The notes below the pieces were generated by a model. That model was not told where the DNA came from. It worked only from the letters and a program-made list of their open reading frames with translations, and did not search any database. Positions 18,438 to 27,018 of a stretch of 64,000 nucleotides of DNA are shown one piece after another; the stretch's first letter is position 1, and each line of letters opens with the position of its first letter. This DNA is from Rhodobacteraceae bacterium EL53. GTDB lineage: Bacteria > Pseudomonadota > Alphaproteobacteria > Rhodobacterales > Rhodobacteraceae. The stretch lies in the NCBI GenBank assembly GCA_900313015.1, contig OMPR01000007.1:104350-168349 (forward strand). Reading direction: 5' to 3'. Position numbers and translations under genes: made by a program.

Positions 18438-19431
18438 TCTAAACACAACTTTGTCGAACCTTTTGAACGATCAGAATACCGGCTGGAACATGGGCTCCTT
18501 TGGAGCGATTGCCGAATTTCATCACGTGGCCGGCGATACGGCTCCGGCTGAGGTCTCTGGGTTACAGCAGGCCACATCTCGTGGCGGCGTCCGCATTGAT
18601 CGACTGGAAGGGGTCACGCCTGTGGCCTATGAAACGCTCAGCCCCAAACCGCACCGCTGGACACAGGCCGTGTCGTTGTGCCTGCCTGCGGCCGAGGCCG
18701 TGATGCATCAGCGTACCGTCTTGACCGAATTGGGGCCTGATGCGAATGCCCTGCGCGACACAGATCGCGACGCAATCCTGTTTGACATGGGGTTGGGCCA
18801 GTTTCAGGTCGATTTTTGCATTCGCACTGCAGACGCAGAGTTGCTTGGCGTACTGCGTGATAGCGCTGGGCAATCGCTGTTTGAGCCGGGTAATCCGGCA
18901 ATGGGGGCAATTCTCAAAGCGCACCCTCATCGCGTGGCGCTGACCCGACTGGGCCGCGTCGAAGTCTATCAGATGATCGGTGGTCCGGACACAGGGGGCA
19001 AATCCCCCGAAGGTCCACACACGCACGTCCTGCCAAAACTGTTGCGGGCAGAACGGACACATTCTGCCAATACGCCGATCCCTGAGGGGCTGGTGCCATG
19101 CTGCGGTGTGCATCCCCAAAACCCGGTGATCGGACGGCTTGGCGAGGACAAGCCGTTTGTAAAAGAGGCATTTGAGATGTTTCAGGCTCTGCTCAAGGGG
19201 TGGGGGCCAGAGGATTATCTTATGGGTAAAAACGCGGCGTGGTCGGGGTTGCATAGGGGCACCGCAGCGACAGAGGTAAATGAACCGACAAGCCGGATCG
19301 GGCGCGCAGGGTGGCGCAATGGCATCCGTCAATGGCGCGTTCTGCATGGCAATAGCGCTTTGCTGTCTGATTGGGCGACCGCGTTTGATCGAGATCCCGA
19401 TCAGACCGATCCCGAAAATCCGGGCCATTGA
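18430..19431 (+). CDS. Unknown conserved protein in the cobalamin uptake operon
   Basis: A 333-aa soluble protein I cannot assign. GTG 18430 overlaps the cbiZ stop (18435-18437), which favours it as the start; no ATG gives a better fit. No signal peptide, membrane segment or nucleotide-binding loop is visible. Possible metal- or corrinoid-ligand residues cluster in two places: P-H-T-H-V-L-P near residue 198 and CCGVHP near residue 219. The first half is rich in acidic and hydrophobic residues (DAILFDMGLGQFQVDFCIRT). It lies between cbiZ and exbB in a run of overlapping genes under a B12 riboswitch, so a role in corrinoid handling, chaperoning or remodelling is likely, but this is inference from context only. 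I have a weak memory of similar uncharacterised proteins beside cobalamin genes in alphaproteobacteria. Confidence 0.8.
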   Translation: MLDLNTTLSNLLNDQNTGWNMGSFGAIAEFHHVAGDTAPAEVSGLQQATSRGGVRIDRLEGVTPVAYETLSPKPHRWTQAVSLCLPAAEAVMHQRTVLTELGPDANALRDTDRDAILFDMGLGQFQVDFCIRTADAELLGVLRDSAGQSLFEPGNPAMGAILKAHPHRVALTRLGRVEVYQMIGGPDTGGKSPEGPHTHVLPKLLRAERTHSANTPIPEGLVPCCGVHPQNPVIGRLGEDKPFVKEAFEMFQALLKGWGPEDYLMGKNAAWSGLHRGTAATEVNEPTSRIGRAGWRNGIRQWRVLHGNSALLSDWATAFDRDPDQTDPENPGH

Positions 19432-19461
19432 CCCCCAAGCCACAAACGACGGAGACCAGCC

Positions 19462-20067
19462 ATGACTTTCACTACGCTTACCACGTTCCTTGCTACCGGC
19501 GGCCCTGCTCTGTGGGTGATTGCGGGCCTGTCGGTCGTCACGCTGAGCCTTGGGGCGTGGCGCCTTTGGGAGTTGATCTTATTGGGTGTTTGGCGACGTC
19601 CTGCCGAGGATGGCAGCACAGGGGCAACGCCCAGTGATCGGGTGGCATGTGCCGCAGTCAACGCGCTCAAGCAGCCCGAATTTGATCGCGAAATGGCAGT
19701 GAATGAAACCACACGGGTTGCCAAAGCTGAATTGCAGGAGCTTCGGCAGGGTGTACGTCCGCTGGAATTGATCGCGGCCATTGCACCGTTGGTCGGGCTA
19801 TTGGGGACCGTGCTGGGCATGATCGAAGCATTCCAAGCCTTGCAGACCGCAGGGAATGGTGCGGATCCATCCGTTTTGGCCGGAGGGATCTGGGAAGCAT
19901 TGCTGACCACGGCGGCGGGCATGGCGGTGGCCATTCCAGCGTCGATGCTGGCCAGTTGGTTCGAGAGCTTATCCGAGCGAGAGCAGGCGCGTATGGAGGA
20001 TATTGCCGTTCGTGTCTTTAACAAAACGCCGCGCGCGCAACCCGATCAGTTTCAGGCCGCTGCCTGA
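19462..20067 (+). CDS. exbB: ExbB-like proton channel of a TonB system
   Basis: A 201-aa MotA/TolQ/ExbB-family membrane protein with an N-terminal membrane segment (about 12-32), and two more around IAAIAPLVGLLGTVLGMIEAF and EALLTTAAGMAVAIPASML. This is the shorter ExbB type. GGAGA precedes the ATG. Its stop and the exbD start share an A (TGATG). With the two ExbD proteins and TonB it should use the proton gradient to drive BtuB. Confidence 0.9.
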   Translation: MTFTTLTTFLATGGPALWVIAGLSVVTLSLGAWRLWELILLGVWRRPAEDGSTGATPSDRVACAAVNALKQPEFDREMAVNETTRVAKAELQELRQGVRPLELIAAIAPLVGLLGTVLGMIEAFQALQTAGNGADPSVLAGGIWEALLTTAAGMAVAIPASMLASWFESLSEREQARMEDIAVRVFNKTPRAQPDQFQAAA

Positions 20068-20444
20068 TGCTTGCCATTTCAGCGTCACGACCCCGCAAAA
20101 GGCCCAGCCTGACACCCATGATTGATGTGGTATTCCTTTTGTTGGTCTTCTTCATGCTCGCGTCGCAATTCGGTGTTGACCGCGTTCTGTCACTGGGCGC
20201 AAGCGGCACCGAGGGCACATACAGCGGGCCGCCCCGTTTGGTTTTGATAAAACCCGAGGGCGTGTTTTTGAACGGTGTCGGGGTTGACCTTGACGCATTG
20301 CCCAACGCGGTAGCACCGCTGACGCAGACCAAGGACGACGCCATTATCCTGAAACCGGCCTCTCAAGTGCCGCTACAGTCCCTGATGGATGTGGCTGGCG
20401 CCCTGAACCAAGGCGGCTTTACCACCTTGATGGTGATGGAGTAA
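20067..20444 (+). CDS. exbD: ExbD-like biopolymer transport protein, first copy
   Basis: A 125-aa protein with a short cytoplasmic start (RPRKRPSLTPMIDVVFLLLV), one membrane segment containing the essential Asp of the family (PMIDVVFLLLVFFML), and a periplasmic domain. The start overlaps the exbB stop. The first of two ExbD paralogues in a row; the pair may form a mixed dimer. Confidence 0.88.
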   Translation: MLAISASRPRKRPSLTPMIDVVFLLLVFFMLASQFGVDRVLSLGASGTEGTYSGPPRLVLIKPEGVFLNGVGVDLDALPNAVAPLTQTKDDAIILKPASQVPLQSLMDVAGALNQGGFTTLMVME

Positions 20445-20448
20445 CGCC

Positions 20449-20832
20449 ATGGATTTCTCGACCCGACGCAAGAAACCTGCGACCGAGTCCGTGCTCCCTA
20501 TGATCAACGTCGTGTTTTTGTTGTTGATCTTTTTCCTAATGACCACTCGGATTGCGCCGCATGCACCCTTCGCAGTAACGCCACCGGTCACAGCGCTTGA
20601 AACCTCATCCGAAGCGGCCCCGATCTTGTTTCTATCCGCAGAAGGGAACGTGTTCTTTGAAGGGCACGCAGGGGACGCTGCATTGCATGCAGTTGGCTTG
20701 CGAGCACAAAAAGACGCCCCTGTGACCCTGCGTGCGGATGCTGTCGTCGAGGCGGCAACGGTCGCGGCATTGTTGGCTAAATTGCGTGGTTTGGGATTTC
20801 GTAAGATCAACTTGGTGGGGCAAAACGGATGA
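20449..20832 (+). CDS. ExbD-like biopolymer transport protein, second copy
   Basis: A 127-aa second ExbD paralogue. The membrane segment reads PMINVVFLLLIFFLM, with Asn in the place where the first copy and the family have the proton-carrying Asp (MID). This copy is therefore probably not a proton relay itself and may work as a structural partner of the first ExbD. It begins 4 bases after the first copy and its stop overlaps the tonB start (ATGA). Confidence 0.85.
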   Translation: MDFSTRRKKPATESVLPMINVVFLLLIFFLMTTRIAPHAPFAVTPPVTALETSSEAAPILFLSAEGNVFFEGHAGDAALHAVGLRAQKDAPVTLRADAVVEAATVAALLAKLRGLGFRKINLVGQNG

Positions 20833-21602
20833 AATCGGGTGGTCGCCTGACGCTTGTGCTGCTTTTGTCAGTCGCCGTCCACGTGTTGCCGTGGGCGCTC
20901 TGGCGCGCGGCTGGTCAACAGGCTTCGGGCGGGGGCGGGCAGGAGGCCATCACGCTTGCCGCAGTCCCCGAAAGCCTTGGGGAGATTGTCGATAAGTGGC
21001 AGGAACCGGTTGAGGTGCAGCACCAGATGGCACCGCCCCGGACTCCACCTGTGATGTCCCCTTCGCCCGTTTCACCGCGTGCGCTCCAATCCCCAGGCCT
21101 TGCTCCTATGAAACCGGTTATGAAAGCTGCAACACTGGATGCTGCGCCTCGACTGGATAAACGTCCACCCAAACCGCCTAAGCCAAAACCCGCTACTAAA
21201 CTGAGAGTGACGCCCAAACCCAAAGCGGCCTCGGCGCCACGAAAGGCTGAAAAAGCCAGCGGGGGTGCTCAAGCCGCAGAACAGGGAAATCGGGGCAAGG
21301 CGAAGATCGCTACAGGAAACAGCGCGCGCGAAGCGTCATTGTTGCGTCAATGGGGAAGCGTGATCCGCAGCCGCATCGAACGTCAAAAACGTCGTGCGCC
21401 GGGTGTTGGGAAAGTTCGTCTGCGCGTAGCGGTCTATCGCTCGGGAAAACTGGCTTCGATCGGGATCATAGCCAGTTCGGGGCACAAAATTCTTGACGAT
21501 GCAGCCGTTACAGCCGCCAAACGCGCCCGTTTGCCAAAGGCGCCCCCAGGTGTGTCACAGGGTCCTCACACGTTCTCTCTATCGCTGCGCTATGAGAGGT
21601 GA
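20829..21602 (+). CDS. tonB: TonB-family energy transducer
   Basis: A 257-aa protein with an N-terminal membrane anchor (LTLVLLLSVAVHVLPWAL) and a long proline- and lysine-rich periplasmic spacer (about residues 60-165, with KPPKPKPATKLRVTPKPK). The C-terminal TonB domain (about 170-257) includes YRSGKLASIGI and SGHKILDDAAV and ends FSLSLRYER. The last gene of the operon, it couples the ExbBD complex to BtuB. Its presence here suggests a transducer dedicated to cobalamin uptake. Confidence 0.88.
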   Translation: MKSGGRLTLVLLLSVAVHVLPWALWRAAGQQASGGGGQEAITLAAVPESLGEIVDKWQEPVEVQHQMAPPRTPPVMSPSPVSPRALQSPGLAPMKPVMKAATLDAAPRLDKRPPKPPKPKPATKLRVTPKPKAASAPRKAEKASGGAQAAEQGNRGKAKIATGNSAREASLLRQWGSVIRSRIERQKRRAPGVGKVRLRVAVYRSGKLASIGIIASSGHKILDDAAVTAAKRARLPKAPPGVSQGPHTFSLSLRYER

Positions 21603-21660
21603 CCAAGGCAATGGTTGACGCACTGGCAACGTGTAAAGCGCACAAAAAGATATTCGTTAA

Positions 21661-21825
21661 CTGGCGCTAAATGAACTGCCTAATGAAGCCGCAGAATTAG
21701 GTGCTTATGCCGTATTCGGTGTGGGTTTAGTTTACGGCGAAATTAGCCCAACGGGAACACCCATGTTAATGCTGGTTGCCGGCGGTATGGCGGTGAAGTT
21801 GAGTAAACCAGATGGGCCGCATTGA
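21661..21825 (+). pseudogene. Possible C-terminal remnant of a small hydrophobic protein
   Basis: A frame of 54 codons, without a start codon and opened by an upstream TAA, reads like coding sequence: NEAAELGAYAVFGVGLVYGE then ISPTGTPMLMLVAGGMAV. It looks like the end of a small membrane protein. Codon use (TTA, AAT, GAA) is more AT-rich than in the operon upstream. I do not recognise the family. It may be a relic of transferred DNA. Confidence 0.3.
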
Positions 21826-22206
21826 ATGGAACATGAACGGCCATTGTACCTATCTTCATGTTGAGTAAGGCATCGACCCACCATTTTACGGCACAAAGGA
21901 GACAGGCGCATCAGGGCGCCCGTCAAGTGATTGACGGACATCTTGGCCGAACAGAACTGAGAGGATGAGCTGTTCATTGAGTGGGGGAGCTGTCACCGAT
22001 GCAACACATGCCTGCATCAGCCTAGACCTTTTTTGGGACCGTCAACACGTGGCTGGTTTCAAGACTGAAGCTTAAAGCCTGGATTGTGGCAGCTTATTGT
22101 GCAGACAGGACTAGTTTCAGGTGGGGTTCTAGTGATGGCAAGGCGGTTGATGCGATCCATCAGAAGACGCTGATTTATTTAACAATAAAATTTTTGCGAG
22201 GAGAAG
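21826..22206. other. Intergenic region, nothing recognised
   Basis: About 380 bases between the remnant and tRNA-Glu. Somewhat less GC-rich than its surroundings. No frame, repeat or structure I can name. Confidence 0.45.
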
Positions 22207-22281
22207 TGGCAGCCCGTAGGGGAATCGAACCCCTCTTTCCAGGTTGAAAACCTGGCGTCCTAACCGATAGACGAACGGGCC
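22207..22281 (-). tRNA. tRNA-Glu (anticodon TTC)
   Basis: Folds as a complete tRNA on the minus strand. It has a seven-pair acceptor with a G1-U72 wobble, a CCAGG-TTTTCAA-CCTGG anticodon arm with TTC in the loop, the GGTTCGATTCC T-arm, discriminator G73 and an encoded CCA. It lies just downstream of recJ's 3' end. Confidence 0.95.
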
Positions 22282-22384
22282 ACTCTTGCTGTGAGACGGC
22301 TTTTAAGGGCAATAATCGCTACCCGCAAGCGATAAAATCAGACTTTTTGAGTTTTTTTCAAAACTCCGGGTAAGTTGTTTGTTT

Positions 22385-24133
22385 TCAGGGCTTTGAGGTC
22401 TCTGCCGCATCATCCAAACGCAATTGGACGGTCTGCCTGCCACCCCAGGTATTGATCTCTAGACGGCCCGCGAAATGAAACCGGGCGCCGCCATGATTGC
22501 TAAGCCGTTCGCCAAGTGGAGAATCAAATGCGCCGAATGCAATCGCATCAATCCCGCGCGACATGCCATCAGATAACGAGAGTTTTAGGTGAGATTCCCC
22601 GATGCGTTTGGCAAAGCGAACCTGTAAATCTGGCAAAGCATATCTGGGTGCTGCGGCCCCGGCGCCAAAGGGTCCGGCCTGCTCGATCTGGTTGATCAGA
22701 TCCACCGTCGCAGCCCCGGGCATCAGGGCACCATCCAGCTTTAGGTCTGCCGGTCCACCTTCGCCCGCGCCTTGCTTTTCCAGCAATTCAGTGAGACGCG
22801 CCATGGCGGGTTCAAGCTGATCGCGCATCACCGTTAAGCCCGCCGCCATCTTGTGACCGCCGCCTTTGGCCAGTAACCCTTCGGCGACGAGCCGTTGGAT
22901 GGATGCGCCGAGATCAACGCCTGAGACGGAGCGACCGGACCCTTTGCCTTCGTCGCCGTCAAAGCCAATCACAATTGCTGGGCGGTTGGCGTTTTCTTTC
23001 AGGCGGGATGCAACGATCCCAACAACACCGGGGTGCCAGCCTTCTCCGGCGGCCCAAACCAAGGGGGCTTCTAATCCGCGCTCCTCGGCCTGTTCCAGTG
23101 CCGCGGCGCGGACTGCATTTTCGATGTCACGGCGCTCCGTATTAAGTTGATCCAAACGTTCTGAAATCGCTTCGGCTTCGACCATCGAGTCCGTGCTCAG
23201 CAGGCGAGCGCCCAAGTCGGCTTTGCCAATGCGACCCCCGGCATTGACCCTTGGCCCCAGCATAAAGCCAAGGTGATAGGTGTTGGGCTGTGAATCCATC
23301 CGCGATACATCTGAAAGCGCCACCAGACCCGGGCGTTGGCGTTGGGCCATCACCTTTAGGCCCTGACGCACCAGCGCCCGGTTTGCGTCGATCAGCGGGG
23401 CAACATCTGCAACCGTGGCCAAGGCCACAAGATCCAGCATCGCCATCAGGTCCGGGCCTTTCGCTCCGGCCTCGCGCAATTGGCGCCCGGCTTCGACCAG
23501 CATCAAAAACACCACTCCGGCGGCGCAGAGATACCCTTGATCCCCGGATTCGTCCTGTCGGTTCGGGTTTACGACGGCAACACAGTCCGGAAGAGTTTCG
23601 CCTCCCAAGTGATGATCGAGAACAATGACATCCGCGCCTTTGGCCGCGGCAATGGGTTCGTGGCTCAGCGTACCGCAATCCACGCAGATAATCAGATCGT
23701 GGTTGGTGGCGAGTTTCTGCATGGCCGGTACGTTGGGGCCATACCCCTCATCGATGCGGTCGGGGACATAGAGCGTCGCTTGTAGACCCATCTGCCGCAA
23801 CCAGACCAGCAGAAGTGCCGCCGAACTGCCGCCATCCACGTCATAATCGGCGAAGACTGCGATGCGTTGTTTGCGGCGTACGGCCTCTAGGAACCGCGCT
23901 GCGGCGGGTTCCATATCTTTCATCAGGCGGGGATCAGGCAGCAGATCCTTTAGGGTCGGGTTCAAGAACCCTTTGGCTTCGATGGTGGGGACGCCGCGTC
24001 GGGCCAAGACCTGACAAACCGGGCGGGGCAGGTCGGTTTGTTGGACCATCATTTCAGCAGCACGTTCGATGTCGATCGAAGGGCCAACCCAACGTCTGCC
24101 CGTGAGCGAGTGTGAAACATCGAGAAAGTTCAT
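22385..24133 (-). CDS. recJ: Single-stranded-DNA-specific exonuclease RecJ
   Basis: A 582-aa DHH-superfamily nuclease. Visible motifs are VFADYDVDGGSSAA (motif I), VLDHHLGGE (motif III, the DHH), and GGGHKMAAGL of the DHHA1 domain near residue 425, followed by the OB-fold C-terminus. Full length for the family. RecJ degrades 5' ends in recombination and mismatch repair. It is the last gene of hom-glpX-recJ on the minus strand, the usual order in Rhodobacteraceae. ATG 24133. Confidence 0.95.
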   Translation of the reverse strand: MNFLDVSHSLTGRRWVGPSIDIERAAEMMVQQTDLPRPVCQVLARRGVPTIEAKGFLNPTLKDLLPDPRLMKDMEPAAARFLEAVRRKQRIAVFADYDVDGGSSAALLLVWLRQMGLQATLYVPDRIDEGYGPNVPAMQKLATNHDLIICVDCGTLSHEPIAAAKGADVIVLDHHLGGETLPDCVAVVNPNRQDESGDQGYLCAAGVVFLMLVEAGRQLREAGAKGPDLMAMLDLVALATVADVAPLIDANRALVRQGLKVMAQRQRPGLVALSDVSRMDSQPNTYHLGFMLGPRVNAGGRIGKADLGARLLSTDSMVEAEAISERLDQLNTERRDIENAVRAAALEQAEERGLEAPLVWAAGEGWHPGVVGIVASRLKENANRPAIVIGFDGDEGKGSGRSVSGVDLGASIQRLVAEGLLAKGGGHKMAAGLTVMRDQLEPAMARLTELLEKQGAGEGGPADLKLDGALMPGAATVDLINQIEQAGPFGAGAAAPRYALPDLQVRFAKRIGESHLKLSLSDGMSRGIDAIAFGAFDSPLGERLSNHGGARFHFAGRLEINTWGGRQTVQLRLDDAAETSKP

Positions 24134-24155
24134 GTTCTGCCCCTAGATATGCCAA

Positions 24156-24180
24156 GGCCGGACCCAATGAGGATCCGGCC
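24156..24180. terminator. Stem-loop between glpX and recJ
   Basis: Inverted repeat GGCCGGA / TCCGGCC with an 11-base interval in the 110-base gap between glpX and recJ. No clear T-run on either strand, so it is more likely an attenuator or RNA-processing hairpin than a full terminator. Confidence 0.35.
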
Positions 24181-24244
24181 AAATTATTAACCCAGAATTC
24201 GCGCGCCACAAGAAGCGGCGCTTATCGATTTCGGGGACACCGGA

Positions 24245-25210
24245 TTAGACCGGAGTGCGATACTGCATGCGACGGACAGAGCCGGTTTTCGAACGCATCA
24301 GCAACGTGGTGGTTTCAACCCAACCCGGCTGACGCTTGATTGGGGGCAACAGCGAGCCACCAGTTACGCCAGTCGCAGCAAAGATAACGTCGGCGGTGAC
24401 CATTTCATCCCGTGTGTATACGCGGTCGAAATCGGTGATGCCGGCTTTGGTGGCGCGACCACGTTCGTCGTCGTTGCGGAACAACAGGCGACCAAAGATC
24501 TGACCACCCATACATTTCAGAGCCGCAGCAGCCAAAACACCCTCGGGTGCGCCACCGGATCCCATGTACATGTCGATGCCTGTGATTTCGCTTTCGGCAC
24601 AGTGCATGACGCCTGCAACGTCACCATCGGTGATCAGGCGAATTGCGGCACCCGTTTCGCGGACTTCTGCGATCATGGCTTCGTGACGGGGGCGTTCCAG
24701 AATGCAGACGGTGATGTCTGAAGGGGCGCAACCCTTGGCTTTGGCCAACGCTTCGACGCGCTCTTTTGGGGACATGTCCAGCGAAACAACGCCATCTGCA
24801 AAACCCGGGCCAATGGCCAGTTTATCCATATACGTGTCAGGTGCGTGCAGCATTGAACCACGAGGTCCCATTGCGATCACGGTCAACGCGTTGGGCATGT
24901 CTTTTGCGGTCAGCGTGGTGCCTTCGAGCGGGTCGAGGGCGATGTCAACGCCGGGGCCTTTGCCTGTGCCGACTTCTTCGCCAATGAACAGCATTGGGGC
25001 TTCGTCACGTTCGCCTTCACCAATCACCACCACGCCAGCAATATCCAGCAGGTTCAATTGTTCGCGCATGGCGTTGACTGCGGCCTGATCAGCGGCCTTC
25101 TCGTCTCCACGACCCACCAGCGAAGCGGAGGCCAGAGCGGCTTGTTCTGCAACGCGGGCAAGGCCCAGGGAAAGCATGCGATCGTTAAAGTCGATGTCCG
25201 AAGAGCTCAT
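24245..25210 (-). CDS. glpX: Class II fructose-1,6-bisphosphatase
   Basis: A 321-aa GlpX protein. The metal-binding motif DPLEGTT, the upstream VVIGEGERDEAPM and the later MYMGSGGAPEG blocks are all present. ATG 25210, with AGGAAA upstream, is preferred to the TTG six bases earlier. It hydrolyses fructose 1,6-bisphosphate in gluconeogenesis (and can act in the Calvin cycle where present; no other Calvin-cycle gene is in the window). It lies 107 bases downstream of hom. Confidence 0.95.
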   Translation of the reverse strand: MSSSDIDFNDRMLSLGLARVAEQAALASASLVGRGDEKAADQAAVNAMREQLNLLDIAGVVVIGEGERDEAPMLFIGEEVGTGKGPGVDIALDPLEGTTLTAKDMPNALTVIAMGPRGSMLHAPDTYMDKLAIGPGFADGVVSLDMSPKERVEALAKAKGCAPSDITVCILERPRHEAMIAEVRETGAAIRLITDGDVAGVMHCAESEITGIDMYMGSGGAPEGVLAAAALKCMGGQIFGRLLFRNDDERGRATKAGITDFDRVYTRDEMVTADVIFAATGVTGGSLLPPIKRQPGWVETTTLLMRSKTGSVRRMQYRTPV

Positions 25211-25317
25211 ATTCAATTTCCTTTGGTCACGAAGACAGTTGTATTCGGCATACCCCGGTCAGGACGATCCGTGCAAGGGGGATCAAACTCTGGGGTGAGG
25301 GGGCGCGCAATGTCAGG

Positions 25318-26604
25318 TCAAACCTCTTCGATGCGCAGGGCGACAGGGTCCAGAGCGACAACATCGGTGTCACCAAGAGTGGCAAGGGCGATGTCCAACG
25401 CCGCACGGGTGGTTTTGTGCGTGACGATCAAGACCGGAGCGGTCCCGTTGGTATGCCCATATTGGCGCATACGATCGATCGAGACACCCGCATCCCCCAA
25501 GATCGCGGCAACTTTGGCCAATGCGCCGGGTTTGTCCAGCAGCGCGGTGCGCAGGTAGTAGGGCGCAGGCAATCCAGTGCGGGCCGGTTGTGCGGCTTCC
25601 AGCATTGTAGCGGGTTGCCCAAAGGTCGGGATCCGCAGGCCACGGGCGATATCGCAAATGTCACCCAGTACCGCGCTGGCTGTGGGGCCTTCACCGGCAC
25701 CGGGACCGCGCAGAACAACCTGCTCAACAGCATCGCCTTCGAGGACAACCATGTTGGTGCCCCCTTCAAGCTGCCCGAGGGGGGAATTCACAGGCACAAG
25801 GCAGGGTTGCATCCGCTGCTCAAGGCCACGCGCAGATCGCTGAGCAACACCGAGCAGTTTGATGCGATAGCCCATGTCGGCCGCTTGGTGGATATCTTCC
25901 AACGTGATGCGCTGGATGCCTTCGATGTCGATGCCGTCAAAGTTGGGCTTTGTGCCAAAGGCGATTGACGACAGAATGGCGAGCTTGTGCGCCGCATCAA
26001 TGCCGCCCACATCCAGATTTGGATCTGCTTCCAGATAGCCAAGTTCAGCGCATTCATCAAACAGCGCATTATAGCCTTGGCCTTTGGCTTCCATGTTTGT
26101 CAGGATGTAGTTGCAGGTCCCGTTCATGACGCCCATGACACGGGTAATTTCGTTTCCAGCCAGACCTTCGGTCAGTGATTTGATCACCGGGATACCACCT
26201 GCAACAGCGGCCTCATACCGGATAATTTGACCGGCAGCTTCGGCCTGTTCGGCAAGGGCTTGCCCATGAATGGCGAGCAAGGCTTTGTTGGCGGTGACAA
26301 CGTCTTTGCCAGCCGCCAAAGCGGCCTCGGTTGCGTCTTTGGCCGTGCCTTCGGACCCGCCCATCAATTCGACGAACACGTCGACATCGTCACGTTTTGC
26401 TAAAGCGACAGCATCGGTTTCCCACGCGTAGCCAGCCAGGCTGACACCGCGATCTTTTTCCGCGTCGCGCGCACAAACGGCGGTGATTTCGATCTTACGC
26501 CCGGTGCGTGCTTCCAGCATGGCAGCCTGTCGGCGGATGATCTTAACAACCCCCACGCCGACGGTCCCCAAACCTGCAATTCCAAGCCGCAGAGTCTGTG
26601 TCAT
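25318..26604 (-). CDS. hom: Homoserine dehydrogenase
   Basis: A 428-aa enzyme with an N-terminal Rossmann segment (GIAGLGTVGVGVVKI), the catalytic region GIDAAHKLAILSSIAFG, GTCNYIL, and a C-terminal ACT domain (about 350-428, YLRTALLDKPGALAKVAAIL) that senses an amino acid such as threonine. It reduces aspartate semialdehyde to homoserine for threonine, methionine and isoleucine. First gene of hom-glpX-recJ. Confidence 0.95.
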   Translation of the reverse strand: MTQTLRLGIAGLGTVGVGVVKIIRRQAAMLEARTGRKIEITAVCARDAEKDRGVSLAGYAWETDAVALAKRDDVDVFVELMGGSEGTAKDATEAALAAGKDVVTANKALLAIHGQALAEQAEAAGQIIRYEAAVAGGIPVIKSLTEGLAGNEITRVMGVMNGTCNYILTNMEAKGQGYNALFDECAELGYLEADPNLDVGGIDAAHKLAILSSIAFGTKPNFDGIDIEGIQRITLEDIHQAADMGYRIKLLGVAQRSARGLEQRMQPCLVPVNSPLGQLEGGTNMVVLEGDAVEQVVLRGPGAGEGPTASAVLGDICDIARGLRIPTFGQPATMLEAAQPARTGLPAPYYLRTALLDKPGALAKVAAILGDAGVSIDRMRQYGHTNGTAPVLIVTHKTTRAALDIALATLGDTDVVALDPVALRIEEV

Positions 26605-26706
26605 CGTGTGGGTCCTTCTGTTTTTATGAAAGTGAGCCCGCGCACAGGCCAGTGGTCGGGGGTGCCTTAGCGGGTTCGGCGCTTGGGTGCAACGGATCAG
26701 ATGCGG

Positions 26707-26994
26707 TTACTGACTGATCCCAGTGTTCAGCCGGTCCCGTGTGGTGTCATCAACCACCGAAGCTTGCAATTGAGTGGCACGATTGCGCAGCCGTTCACGG
26801 CGCCCGACGAGTTCGTTTTGCAATTTGGAGGCTTCATCTTCCGGGTCTACGGCCGGTCCGAGGGCCGTGTCCAGCGGAACAAGATCTGGGAAATCGGCTT
26901 TGCTCATGTCTGCAGTGACCGTGTCTTTGAGCTCGGGCACTTGGGTGCAAGCCGCCAGCAGGGCGAGAAAAACAATGGAAAGCCGCACACTCAT
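26707..26994 (-). CDS. Small lipoprotein, unknown function
   Basis: A 95-aa protein with a lipoprotein signal peptide (MSVRLSIVFLALLAAC), lipobox L-A-A-C with Cys at about residue 16, followed by TQVPELKD. The mature part is acidic, then a helical, possibly coiled-coil stretch (ASKLQNELVGRRERLRNRA). ATG 26994 is preferred to the upstream start because the lipoprotein signal begins there. Unknown function; lipid-anchored in the inner or outer membrane. Upstream of hom on the same strand, but hom is 100 bases away and downstream. Confidence 0.7.
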   Translation of the reverse strand: MSVRLSIVFLALLAACTQVPELKDTVTADMSKADFPDLVPLDTALGPAVDPEDEASKLQNELVGRRERLRNRATQLQASVVDDTTRDRLNTGISQ

Positions 26995-27018
26995 ATCAAT
27001 CTCTTTGCCACAACGCAT

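Noticed and set aside
24156-24180. Strong terminator between glpX and recJ
   Set aside because: The stem is good but lacks a T-run on the transcribed strand, so it is listed only as a weak candidate.
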